A stretch of 64,000 nucleotides of DNA from positions 62,001 to 126,000 of the forward strand of contig NZ_BSOB01000005.1 in the NCBI RefSeq assembly GCF_030160295.1. The letters are read 5' to 3'. Origin of the DNA: Dyella acidisoli. Lineage in GTDB: Bacteria > Pseudomonadota > Gammaproteobacteria > Xanthomonadales > Rhodanobacteraceae. Each line of letters opens with the position of its first letter. Position 1 is the first letter of the stretch. Shown here in pieces: positions 18,530 to 24,430 of this stretch. The position numbers and the translations under genes were made by a program. The notes beneath the pieces are model-generated. The model was given only the letters and a program-made list of their open reading frames with translations. It searched no databases and was not told the origin of the DNA.

Positions 18530-19045
18530 ATGGTTACGCCCGTTACCAGCAGCGAAAAATACGATAGGGCTATCGAAGAGCATGCGATGCGACGATCGGG
18601 CATGCTCGGGCGCGGAGGCAACATGGGGAATGCCTTATATGCCATCGACTACGACCGACTTCCCAGGGAAGCGCGTCACACCATCAGTCTCATTATTTCC
18701 AACGGACCTTTCCCCTATCCGGTAAAAGATGGGTCGATTTTCGGAAATAGGTTTGGTGATTTGCCTGACGGCCGCTATCGCGAATACACAGTGCCAACCC
18801 CCGGTGTAAACAATCGTGGCGCGCGAAGAATCGTGGCAAGGTGCGGCTCTGCGCAATTATTCTTTACGGCCTGTCACTATGAGCGCGTAGAGGTTAATGG
18901 GGGTTCGCCAGCTCAAAAAGATCAGGAGCGAATCGCCCGCACCAGTGCTGTGGATCCCGAGTGGCAAAACGGGTTTTACATCATTACTGGGATGACCCTT
19001 GATTTACGCAACGATATAAGCAAGGCAATCAAGGCGCTCAGTTAA
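18530..19045 (+). CDS. RNase Sa/T1-family guanyl-specific ribonuclease toxin
   Basis: A 171-residue protein whose middle (about 45-125) matches microbial guanyl-specific ribonucleases of the Sa/N1/T1 group. It has a SNGPFPY start, FGNR, the catalytic Glu in REYTVPTPG, the paired Arg of ARRIVA and the catalytic His in CHYERV. All three active-site positions are thus present. No signal peptide is seen, unlike secreted RNase Sa. An extra N-terminal helix-rich segment and about 45 residues at the C-terminus flank the domain. This suits an effector delivered by another system or a toxin-antitoxin role. Start 18530 has GAGAGG 8 bases upstream. No barstar-like immunity gene lies next to it. It is 258 bases past the phosphoesterase-NTPase gene. 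Confidence 0.8.
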   Translation: MVTPVTSSEKYDRAIEEHAMRRSGMLGRGGNMGNALYAIDYDRLPREARHTISLIISNGPFPYPVKDGSIFGNRFGDLPDGRYREYTVPTPGVNNRGARRIVARCGSAQLFFTACHYERVEVNGGSPAQKDQERIARTSAVDPEWQNGFYIITGMTLDLRNDISKAIKALS

Positions 19046-19221
19046 GGATCGGGAGACGACCAGGCCTGTCTTGAAGGCGTCGAAGGGCTAGGGAGTGAAC
19101 CATTTATCGGTGAACGTCGCAAGGAAAAAGGAATCTGAAAACTTATGTCGCCGCTTCCCGTGCTGGCGGTACATTCGAGACCACCACAGTTTCGATGATC
19201 GTTCAGCGACAGGCGGCAGCC

Positions 19222-19345
19222 ATGTCACTTTACGCAGCCATTGACCTGCATTCTGATCGCCATATGATAGCAAGACCCCCAAGATCAACTTGGGTGGCCG
19301 GACGTCGTTGCAAGTAATCGACTATTACATGCTGGAGCACTAGCG
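19222..19345 (+). pseudogene. IS110-family transposase remnant (5' end only)
   Basis: ATG 19222 opens MSLYAAIDLHSDRHMI, which matches the usual N-terminus of IS110-family transposases (M-x-LYAAIDLHS). The frame stops within about 32 codons, and the following DNA is not transposase-like. The AGGCGGCAGCC just upstream is also in keeping with such elements. It is a relic of an insertion sequence between two toxin genes, evidence of past mobility in this island. No recognisable right end was found. Confidence 0.5.
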
Positions 19346-19385
19346 CAATCCTGTGCTGTGCCTGAGATCACTCATGGAGCCACGT

Positions 19386-19871
19386 ATGTCAAGCGCAACA
19401 CCTTTTCCCGCACAAGGAACTGTTCTTTGGGGTGTGGATGTCGACCTCTCGCGAGAGGTATTCCGATCAGGTGCCGCATCAAAGCCTAACGTTGATTACC
19501 TACGCTTTATCGATATTGAAAACCATCAGTCAGATGGGCGCATTGCTCCAGAAGATGGCGACAAGTTCATGGTGGAACCCGGGCAAGGAATATCCTTGTT
19601 CTTGGAACGGATGATTCCAGAGGGAATGGTCCTCATGGATGCGGCGACTTGGAAAAATGCTGGCAAGGACAAGAAGAAGATTTCGTGGTGGGGCATCGAA
19701 CAAGATAAGCCCATTCCTGTTGGCCTTACGCTGATCTACGACGGCGTTCCACCAGGTCATTGCACGCTTACGACTGACAAAACAAGAACTGTCCGCGCCT
19801 TCCTCGAGCTAGTTGCAATGATCACCTTCGTTTCAAAAGGGACCGATTTTGTCGGCCCAAGGAGCAGCTAA
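19386..19871 (+). CDS. Tse2-like ADP-ribosyltransferase toxin (probable)
   Basis: A 161-residue protein. Its pattern resembles type VI effector Tse2 and relatives with the Tse2 ADP-ribosyltransferase fold. An LW...REVFRSG opening corresponds to LYRAVF, a VEPGQGISLF block to the GTS-x-F block, and IPVGLTLIYDG...GHCTLT to the IP-x-L...HYTI stretch, followed by a C-terminal helix. These are my alignments by eye, so the family call is tentative. Start 19386 was chosen over 19353 because GGAG lies 6 bases upstream. The stop overlaps the next small gene by one base (TAATG), the usual coupling of a toxin with its immunity protein. The product would act inside cells and need that partner for self-protection. 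Confidence 0.55.
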   Translation: MSSATPFPAQGTVLWGVDVDLSREVFRSGAASKPNVDYLRFIDIENHQSDGRIAPEDGDKFMVEPGQGISLFLERMIPEGMVLMDAATWKNAGKDKKKISWWGIEQDKPIPVGLTLIYDGVPPGHCTLTTDKTRTVRAFLELVAMITFVSKGTDFVGPRSS

Positions 19872-20044
19872 TGATCAACGTTGAATTATCCGCAAGGGAA
19901 CTAACTTACCTTCTACTCTCGCTGCGAAAATATGAGCAAGGACTCATGGCGCAGGAGGAAGAAGAGATGGAAGACACAGCCACTGACCTGATCTTCATTC
20001 AATCTCTGTCAAAGAAATTGGTGGCCGCTAAGGAAGCCAAGTGA
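19871..20044 (+). CDS. Small acidic helical immunity/antitoxin protein, Tsi2-like
   Basis: A 57-codon gene whose ATG overlaps the stop of the preceding toxin gene. The product starts MINVELSARELTYLLLSL and continues with an acidic run of Glu (QEEEEMED) and a second helix ending LVAAKEAK. It reads as a two-helix hairpin. Tsi2, the partner of Tse2, is likewise a small acidic helical protein, so gene order, coupling and protein type agree with an immunity role. A strong terminator follows 10 bases after the stop, closing the two-gene unit. Sequence identity to Tsi2 is not claimed. Confidence 0.65.
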   Translation: MINVELSARELTYLLLSLRKYEQGLMAQEEEEMEDTATDLIFIQSLSKKLVAAKEAK

Positions 20045-20054
20045 TCATGCCATA

Positions 20055-20080
20055 GCCCGCCACCATGGCGGGCTTTTTTC
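20055..20080 (+). terminator. Rho-independent terminator of the toxin-immunity pair
   Basis: Perfect stem GCCCGCC-ACCAT-GGCGGGC followed by six T residues. It sits 10 bases after the 57-codon gene and is the clearest intrinsic terminator in the window. Confidence 0.92.
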
Positions 20081-20159
20081 ATTGTGCATCACCGCACTTA
20101 ATAGGGGAGCACGCCGGTTGCAAGTTCTTGCTTCACACCTCGAAGTTCTACTCGTGCGT

Positions 20160-20174
20160 AGGAAGTGAACCTAG
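20160..20174. repeat. 15-bp inverted repeat, left copy (AGGAAGTGAACCTAG)
   Basis: An exact reverse complement of this 15-mer lies at 22093-22107. The two copies bracket the immunity gene, the toxin remnant and the membrane-protein gene, like ends of a module. Chance occurrence of such a pair within 2 kb is unlikely, but function is unknown. Confidence 0.55.
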
Positions 20175-20265
20175 CCCTTTTTGCGAGTTTTGGATTTCGG
20201 CTCCTACCCCGAGAAAGCCCCAGATTTGCTGGCGTTAACCTGAGCGAGGCATTAGCGCACCACAC

Positions 20266-20793
20266 TCAATGCCGGTCAATTTCGAAGCGGCTATGAGTGG
20301 ATCCAAAAATCGCTTTACCTTCTTCATTTATATAGATCCTCGAAGTCACGGTCGACGGGTCTTTAAAAATGGAGGCATCTTTGGGTACGGCGATATCGTT
20401 GAATGCCTCCATTTTAATGCGCCCACGTTCGGTCTTTTCCGACCGCGCCACGTCGACGCAAGGCACGATGTTCGTGACGTTGTAGAGATAGCGGATCTCG
20501 CCTGTGCCTTCGCAATCAAGCTCTAACAATTGTCCGAACTTTGACAAGAACGCGCCCAGCGTTTCTTTGGCTCGTTCATTGAGTACCAAAGCGCCAGGAA
20601 CCATTGCACTGACATCTGCAGGAGGAAGTTTATGTTTCCGCCGTTTGCTGTCGGCAAAACCTACCAATGGCCGATCCATCCAATTTTTCGGCTTGCCGTC
20701 TATGTCAAATCGACCCGAAATCGAGTCGTCGTCATCGAGGGAAACGACCATGGCGTAGTCGTTGATCGAGGCATATCGCAATTCCCAAATCAT
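20266..20793 (-). CDS. Imm11/DUF1629-type immunity protein
   Basis: A 175-residue soluble protein with the pattern of the DUF1629/Imm11 immunity family. It has an N-terminal beta region with SISGRFDIDG, a RPLVGFADSKRRK segment, then the conserved GALVLNERAKETLGAFL helix and GQLLEL. A YLYNVTNIVPCVDVARS block follows, and the C-terminus ends in IFKDP...IYINEEGKAIFG. Such proteins neutralise polymorphic toxins encoded directly upstream. The upstream reading frame on the same strand (20809-21075) is only a toxin 3' end without a start, so this gene looks like an orphan immunity gene kept after toxin loss. Start 20793 is the first ATG of the conserved domain and lies 15 bases past that remnant's stop. 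Confidence 0.7.
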   Translation of the reverse strand: MIWELRYASINDYAMVVSLDDDDSISGRFDIDGKPKNWMDRPLVGFADSKRRKHKLPPADVSAMVPGALVLNERAKETLGAFLSKFGQLLELDCEGTGEIRYLYNVTNIVPCVDVARSEKTERGRIKMEAFNDIAVPKDASIFKDPSTVTSRIYINEEGKAIFGSTHSRFEIDRH

Positions 20794-20808
20794 GGTCTTG
20801 CTGTCTCC

Positions 20809-21075
20809 GAATTAGAGCGAAAGAACGCCTGAAAGCAATTGTCCCTTGATGGATCGAAGACTCTTTCGCCCACCCGTAGCTTCCGTTCCCTCGCGCAATT
20901 GATCGTAAACGGCCAGGTGATATTCTGGGTCGTGATGAGAAACCTCAGGGTCAGAGTTTTTTTCCGGGCCATGCGGCTGCTGAAAAATGGCCCTGCCACC
21001 TTTTCTCCATCGTTGGAGCTTAGGATACTCATCGATTTGCGACCGACCGAACTTGCAAAAAAAAGACGCTGGTCG
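20809..21075 (-). pseudogene. Truncated 3' end of a polymorphic toxin
   Basis: Open frame of about 88 codons with no start codon, bounded upstream by a TGA at 21076-21078. It reads ...GGRAIFQQPHGPEKNSDPEV, then HHDPEYHLAVYDQLREG, and ends SIKGQLLSGVLSL. It stops 15 bases before an Imm11-type immunity gene, the normal place for the C-terminal toxin domain. The HH-D-PEYH segment may be part of an HNH/AHH-like nuclease, which is a guess. The 5' part of the gene is gone, and the DNA beyond 21078 belongs to another gene family. Confidence 0.5.
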
Positions 21076-21101
21076 TCATGAGTGATTATCTTGACAATAC
21101 A

Positions 21102-21190
21102 AATTTGTATGTCCAACGTATAAATGACCGCATCTCGAAGCACCGTATCCCGGTATTTGAAAAGCAAACCGGGCACGCGCAACTACGCAA
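21102..21190 (+). pseudogene. 3' tail of a lost paralogue of the next gene
   Basis: The translation LYVQRINDRISKHRIPVF... ending LRKIP mirrors the C-terminus of the downstream membrane protein (LFVRRLNDQILKYEIPVL... ending RKVFRIP). The similarity runs to about 90 bases and ends at the same ACGCAAG. This is the leftover of a tandem duplicate whose body was deleted. It happens to be in frame with the next gene. Confidence 0.6.
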
Positions 21191-21227
21191 GATCCCGTAC
21201 CTCAACTCCAATCGATGCAGGCCGGCA

Positions 21228-21824
21228 ATGAAATCCGACTTCCAACAAGCGCCAACACCGGTGATATCCCATTCTGCGGAAAATGGCATGGTTGCGCGAA
21301 GTGATTGTGATGTATTCGGATATGTGGGGAGCGGATTGTCAAATGTCATAGCGACCATCGTGGTCGTCATCATGCTACTGGTGTTATGCGGGGCCTTTTT
21401 CCTTAACTATGAAGAGACGCGGCACTGGCCCATGGCAATCTTTGGATGCTTTCTATTTGTGCTTGCCGTGGGTGCAGTCGCAGGTGCAATTTTTGAGCGT
21501 AATATCGAGATTATTATCGACGAGCAAGGGGTTACCAAGACACGTAACAAACGGGTTTCTGGAAAACTCGACTGGAACGACATGGCCTCCATCGATGCGA
21601 TCAAGTCGCGCGGGCGGTATCAGGTGAGTCAGCTCTATCTGAATCCGACGGAGCTTGCGAAAGCTAGACATCGCAAGACTCTCATCCTCGATAGGAGGGG
21701 CCTCAAAAATCCTGAACTGTTTGTCCGTCGACTGAATGATCAGATTTTAAAGTACGAGATTCCCGTGTTGGACAGGAATCCTTCGTATGCGGAACCACGC
21801 AAGGTATTTAGGATTCCGGAGTAA
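21228..21824 (+). CDS. Two-helix membrane protein with PH-like cytoplasmic domain
   Basis: A 198-residue protein with two adjacent membrane segments (IATIVVVIMLLVLCGAFFL and the segment FGCFLFVLAVGAVAGAIF). A soluble domain follows with an EIIIDEQGVTK...W-DM-SIDA pattern that resembles bacterial PH-like domains, then the tail duplicated upstream. Its role is unknown; such proteins occur near polymorphic-toxin genes as immunity or accessory membrane proteins. Start 21228 was chosen because the 50 residues upstream in the same frame are the remnant tail of a paralogue, not a sensible N-terminus. It lies between the inverted 15-mers at 20160 and 22093. Confidence 0.55.
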   Translation: MKSDFQQAPTPVISHSAENGMVARSDCDVFGYVGSGLSNVIATIVVVIMLLVLCGAFFLNYEETRHWPMAIFGCFLFVLAVGAVAGAIFERNIEIIIDEQGVTKTRNKRVSGKLDWNDMASIDAIKSRGRYQVSQLYLNPTELAKARHRKTLILDRRGLKNPELFVRRLNDQILKYEIPVLDRNPSYAEPRKVFRIPE

Positions 21825-21943
21825 ATTCAAAGGAACCCCGTCGATGCTGCTACTGAAAAATGGCTCTGACACTGAGGGTTCCCCACGTTTTTGTGTACAG
21901 GTTCCAATGAAATCGGCAGTCTGGCTGAAATCTTGGAAATAAC

Positions 21944-22022
21944 CTTGTCGTCATTCCGGCGAAGGTGGAATCCATGCTTCGTACTGGCGATGGATTCCGG
22001 CCTTCGCCGGAATGACGACAAG
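21944..22022. repeat. REP-like inverted pair
   Basis: TTGTCGTCATTCCGGCGAAGG and its complement CCTTCGCCGGAATGACGACAA form arms of about 20 bases with one missing CC in the left arm. The loop is about 30 bases. It lies between the membrane-protein gene and the ParB-like gene, which converge here. Confidence 0.8.
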
Positions 22023-22092
22023 GAAAAAATGGGCGTTTCGGGCAATAAGGCCTTCCCTTTATTTATCTCAAAAACGTTGGGATACCTCAGGC

Positions 22093-22107
22093 CTAGGTTC
22101 ACTTCCT
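22093..22107. repeat. 15-bp inverted repeat, right copy (CTAGGTTCACTTCCT)
   Basis: Exact complement of 20160-20174; see that entry. It lies 13 bases before the stop of the ParB-like gene. Confidence 0.55.
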
Positions 22108-22119
22108 GTGTACGCAAAA

Positions 22120-23169
22120 TCACCCTGACACTGCCCGCAAATCGGCCAGCTCCTTGCGCAGCGCCGCGTTTTCTTCTCGAAGTTCGGCCACCTGCCTGCG
22201 CAGGGTGATCAGTTCGTCTGCGTCGTCATCGGCGCTTGTCACTGGCGATGGCGTGATCGGCTCCTTGGCGGCCACGTCCCGTGGTTTGCGCTTGGCATCG
22301 CGCACTCGCTTGGCCATTTCCTTCAGTTCCTTGCTTCCCGCCAGGGCCGCCTCTCTCTGTTCCTCTTCCGGAAGGCTCGACACCGCTGCCGCGGCATTGA
22401 TAGAGATCATGCCCGAGCGCACGGCAGCGACGACTTCAGGTGCTGCCTGCTTCTGGATCTTTTCGATCAGGGCTACTTGATTGCCGCTGAGCTTGGCTTC
22501 GCGCGCGAGTGCCTCTCGGCTAGGTGGTCGCTCAGCGGGGTGGGGGGTAGGAGCGGGTGGTTCGTCGAGGGAAGCTGCCTCGTCCTTGTCCTCGTGCTCG
22601 GTGGTGGGCACTGGGGGTGTCGAGGCCTGTATGGCGGATCGTTGCGCCAGGATCTCGCGCTTGCGCAGGGCCAGAACGCCACGTTGAAAATCCGACACAC
22701 TGCGCCGGCCCAGGTGTTGGTCGATCATCCATAAATGCACATCCTCGATCGACTGGAAGCGGGGATTTTGCATCGTCTGGAACGGCAGGCCGTGCTTCTG
22801 GCAAATGCCATAGCGATTGTGACCATCGACCAATACGTTGCCCCACAGCACCAGGGCATCGCGGCAGCCCTCTGCAAGAAGGCTGCGCTCCAACGACTCG
22901 TGTTCCTCCGGCGTCAGAGGATCAATGTAGGCCTTGAGTTCTTCGTTGACGATGATGTCCAAGTCCGCTTCGCCCAGTATGAGAAGAAAAGGGCGCGCAT
23001 TGTAGTGCGCGCGGCCGGGATGGGGATACGTGTTGACAAGGAGGGAGTGCCAGCCATGCAGGGCCTGAAGCCTCAATGCTCTGAACTCAAGGGTGCACTC
23101 ATGTCCAGAATCACGACAACCGTCATCCCAGCGAAAGCTGGGATCCAGCGACGTTGAGCTGAAAGACAC
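22120..23169 (-). CDS. ParB-like partition/replication-associated protein
   Basis: Soluble protein whose first conserved block is a ParB/Srx-type domain: ELKAYIDPLTPEEHESLERSLL, then ALVLWGNVLVDGHNRY, then HLGRRSVSDFQRGVLALRKR. It continues with a Pro-rich acidic linker, a helical region with AKLSGNQVALIEKIQ and a C-terminal coiled coil (LRRQVAELREENAALRKEL). This family is found on plasmids and integrative elements of xanthomonads and is thought to bind DNA. The start is unresolved. The only in-frame ATG (23169) lies inside a REP element and its first residues are translated repeat, while the real domain begins near 22985 without a standard start codon. A 5' rearrangement or a CTG/TTG start is possible. 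Confidence 0.65.
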   Translation of the reverse strand: MSFSSTSLDPSFRWDDGCRDSGHECTLEFRALRLQALHGWHSLLVNTYPHPGRAHYNARPFLLILGEADLDIIVNEELKAYIDPLTPEEHESLERSLLAEGCRDALVLWGNVLVDGHNRYGICQKHGLPFQTMQNPRFQSIEDVHLWMIDQHLGRRSVSDFQRGVLALRKREILAQRSAIQASTPPVPTTEHEDKDEAASLDEPPAPTPHPAERPPSREALAREAKLSGNQVALIEKIQKQAAPEVVAAVRSGMISINAAAAVSSLPEEEQREAALAGSKELKEMAKRVRDAKRKPRDVAAKEPITPSPVTSADDDADELITLRRQVAELREENAALRKELADLRAVSG

Positions 23170-23197
23170 TGGATTCCAGCTTTCGCTGGAATGACGA
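23119..23197. repeat. REP-like inverted pair at the 5' end of the ParB-like gene
   Basis: CGTCATCCCAGCGAAAGC... and complement ending GCTTTCGCTGGAATGACG, with a loop of about 20 bases. The left arm carries CATCCC where other copies have CATTCC. It overlaps the only in-frame ATG of the reverse-strand ParB-like gene. Confidence 0.8.
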
Positions 23198-23314
23198 GTG
23201 CGGAGTTTCTGGCTCGTGTAACGAGCACAGCGCGGAGGGTTGACGGATGAGTAGTGCGCGAATTAAACGTTCATGAGTTGGGAAACTCATGCCAATAGAA
23301 AAACGCTTGTTCTG

Positions 23315-23587
23315 TTACTGCCACGTCTGGCGTTGCAATCCAAGCCAATTCTCATCGCCTAACCGCGCTAGCACTTCGTCAATCTTTGTGTTGATCGCTT
23401 CAAAGATGAAATAGAGTTCGGCGCGGCCTATGGTCATCATGGCGTTGCCGTTCGCAGCGTTGTCCTCGTTATAAGTGATATGCGCCATCAGGGTCAGCAT
23501 GTCCTGCAGGTGTTTCAGGTTTTCGTAGCCGTCTCTGGACAATAGATAGAGCTGCGGTCCGCAGCGGTCGGCTTGCATGTCTTTCAT
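23315..23587 (-). CDS. Small conserved xanthomonad protein (XAC0095-like)
   Basis: A 90-residue protein that starts MKDMQADRCGPQLYLLSRDGYENLKHLQDMLTLM and has a second helical part around RAELYFIFEAINTKIDEVLARL. The LYLLSRDGYENL...L block recalls small XAC0095-like proteins of xanthomonads, whose function is not known. Start 23587 has GGAG 6 bases upstream, preferred over an upstream GTG. It is monocistronic and followed within 300 bases by two GC hairpins. Confidence 0.5.
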   Translation of the reverse strand: MKDMQADRCGPQLYLLSRDGYENLKHLQDMLTLMAHITYNEDNAANGNAMMTIGRAELYFIFEAINTKIDEVLARLGDENWLGLQRQTWQ

Positions 23588-23610
23588 GGTGTTCTCCACA
23601 CGCTTAGGTC

Positions 23611-23740
23611 ACGCCGCGTGTTGCGCGCGGCGTGAAGGGCTTCAGGAAAAATCCTGCTCGTTGTGTCGGAATCAGCTGCTTCCGTTTCGACGAATGCCCA
23701 CTTTGGCTCGACGCCGCGCAGTTTGCGCGGCGGTGAAGTA
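23611..23740. repeat. Two copies of a CGCCGCG hairpin about 97 bases apart
   Basis: The first hairpin at about 23611-23640 reads ACGCCGCG-TGTTG-CGCGCGGCGT then GAAG. The second at about 23709-23738 reads CGCCGCGCAGTTTGCGCGGCGG then TGAAG. They look like copies of one palindromic unit upstream of the small 23315-23587 gene and may be part of its leader. Confidence 0.55.
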
Positions 23741-24275
23741 GGGGAAATGCACCTTGGCGGGGGCACGCAAGCGTGCGGGTGCCGTATGATTCGATGTAAC
23801 CACTGTTGACTCCAGATAAGTTGATGGTGGCCAGCGGATTGTCTGGGGGCCTAAGCCCAGGCAATCCGCGCTACTTCACTCATGTCGGGCGTGTCGCAGT
23901 CATCACAGCGGATGATCACGCTCGACAATGACACCATCGCATGAAATACATCGTGCAATCTGTCGGGTCCGAGTGATTCGCTGCGTTGGCGAATGCCTAC
24001 TTGGCACATGCGAAAGAGCTTGGATGATGTCGATAAGCTCGAACTCTTATTCGCCCCGCCAAGTGTGCTTATCGATGTCGTGATGAAAAATTTTCCACCC
24101 GGCCGTCATTCCCGCGAAAGCGGGAATCCACTTTGCTCTGATGCATCCGTAAAAATGGATTCCCGCTTTCGCGGGAATGACGGCCGTGAGGGAGGGCATA
24201 CTTTCATGGATCTACTCATGCGAACGGGACAGTTGGTTAAGTTAGTCAGCAAACCCTCTACGCCTAAGTAAGTGT
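23741..24275. other. Gene-free stretch
   Basis: No supportable gene. A short forward frame at 23993-24271 is mostly translated repeat and lacks a ribosome site. The stretch holds the REP element at 24100-24186 and leads into the repeated leader that starts near 24276. Confidence 0.5.
24100..24186. repeat. REP-like 80-bp unit, copy B
   Basis: Perfect arms GGCCGTCATTCCCGCGAAAG and complement, with loop CCACTTTGCTCTGATGCATCC. It is nearly identical, loop included, to the unit at 7611-7690. Confidence 0.85.
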
Positions 24276-24430
24276 CATTCGGGGTGGGGATCGATACTTG
24301 TCTCGAAAGGCCATTGCGTTGGCCTTTACTGGAGCTTCCCAAAACACAGCCTTTCCGGAGACTAGCCGCACATATGCAGGTTTGACGCAACGGCTAAAAG
24401 GGGAAGTCTTTGTCCAGGGGAAATCAGGGA
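24276..24430 (+). promoter_or_regulatory. Repeated leader, copy A (upstream of the RHS gene)
   Basis: About 140 bases are shared with 29427-29575. The shared parts are CTTGTCTCGA, a hairpin AAAGGCCA-TTGCGT-TGGCCTTT at 24306-24327, then AGACTAGCCGCAC, GACGCAAC-GGC and AAAAGGGGAA, ending at CAGGGA just before ATG 24431. The differences between copies keep the hairpin paired (AAAGGCCA here, AGGCCAA in copy B). That is what one expects of a structured RNA leader or a moved promoter cassette. It matches no riboswitch family that I can name with confidence. Confidence 0.55.

Noticed and set aside
18900-19045. Barstar-like start at the C-terminus of the RNase toxin
   Set aside because: FYIITGMTLDL looks slightly like a barstar N-terminus, but it ends within 20 residues and no frame continues into a barstar fold.
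22120-23169. Plasmid or chromosome origin near the ParB-like gene
   Set aside because: There is no ParA, no parS-like palindrome cluster and no iterons nearby; the protein family alone is not evidence of an origin.
24276-24430. c-di-GMP (GEMM-I) riboswitch reading of the repeated leader
   Set aside because: A GACGCAAC stretch resembles GACGCAAAGC, but the paired CAAACC...GAAA part is missing on that strand and the order does not fit. Kept only as an unnamed leader.
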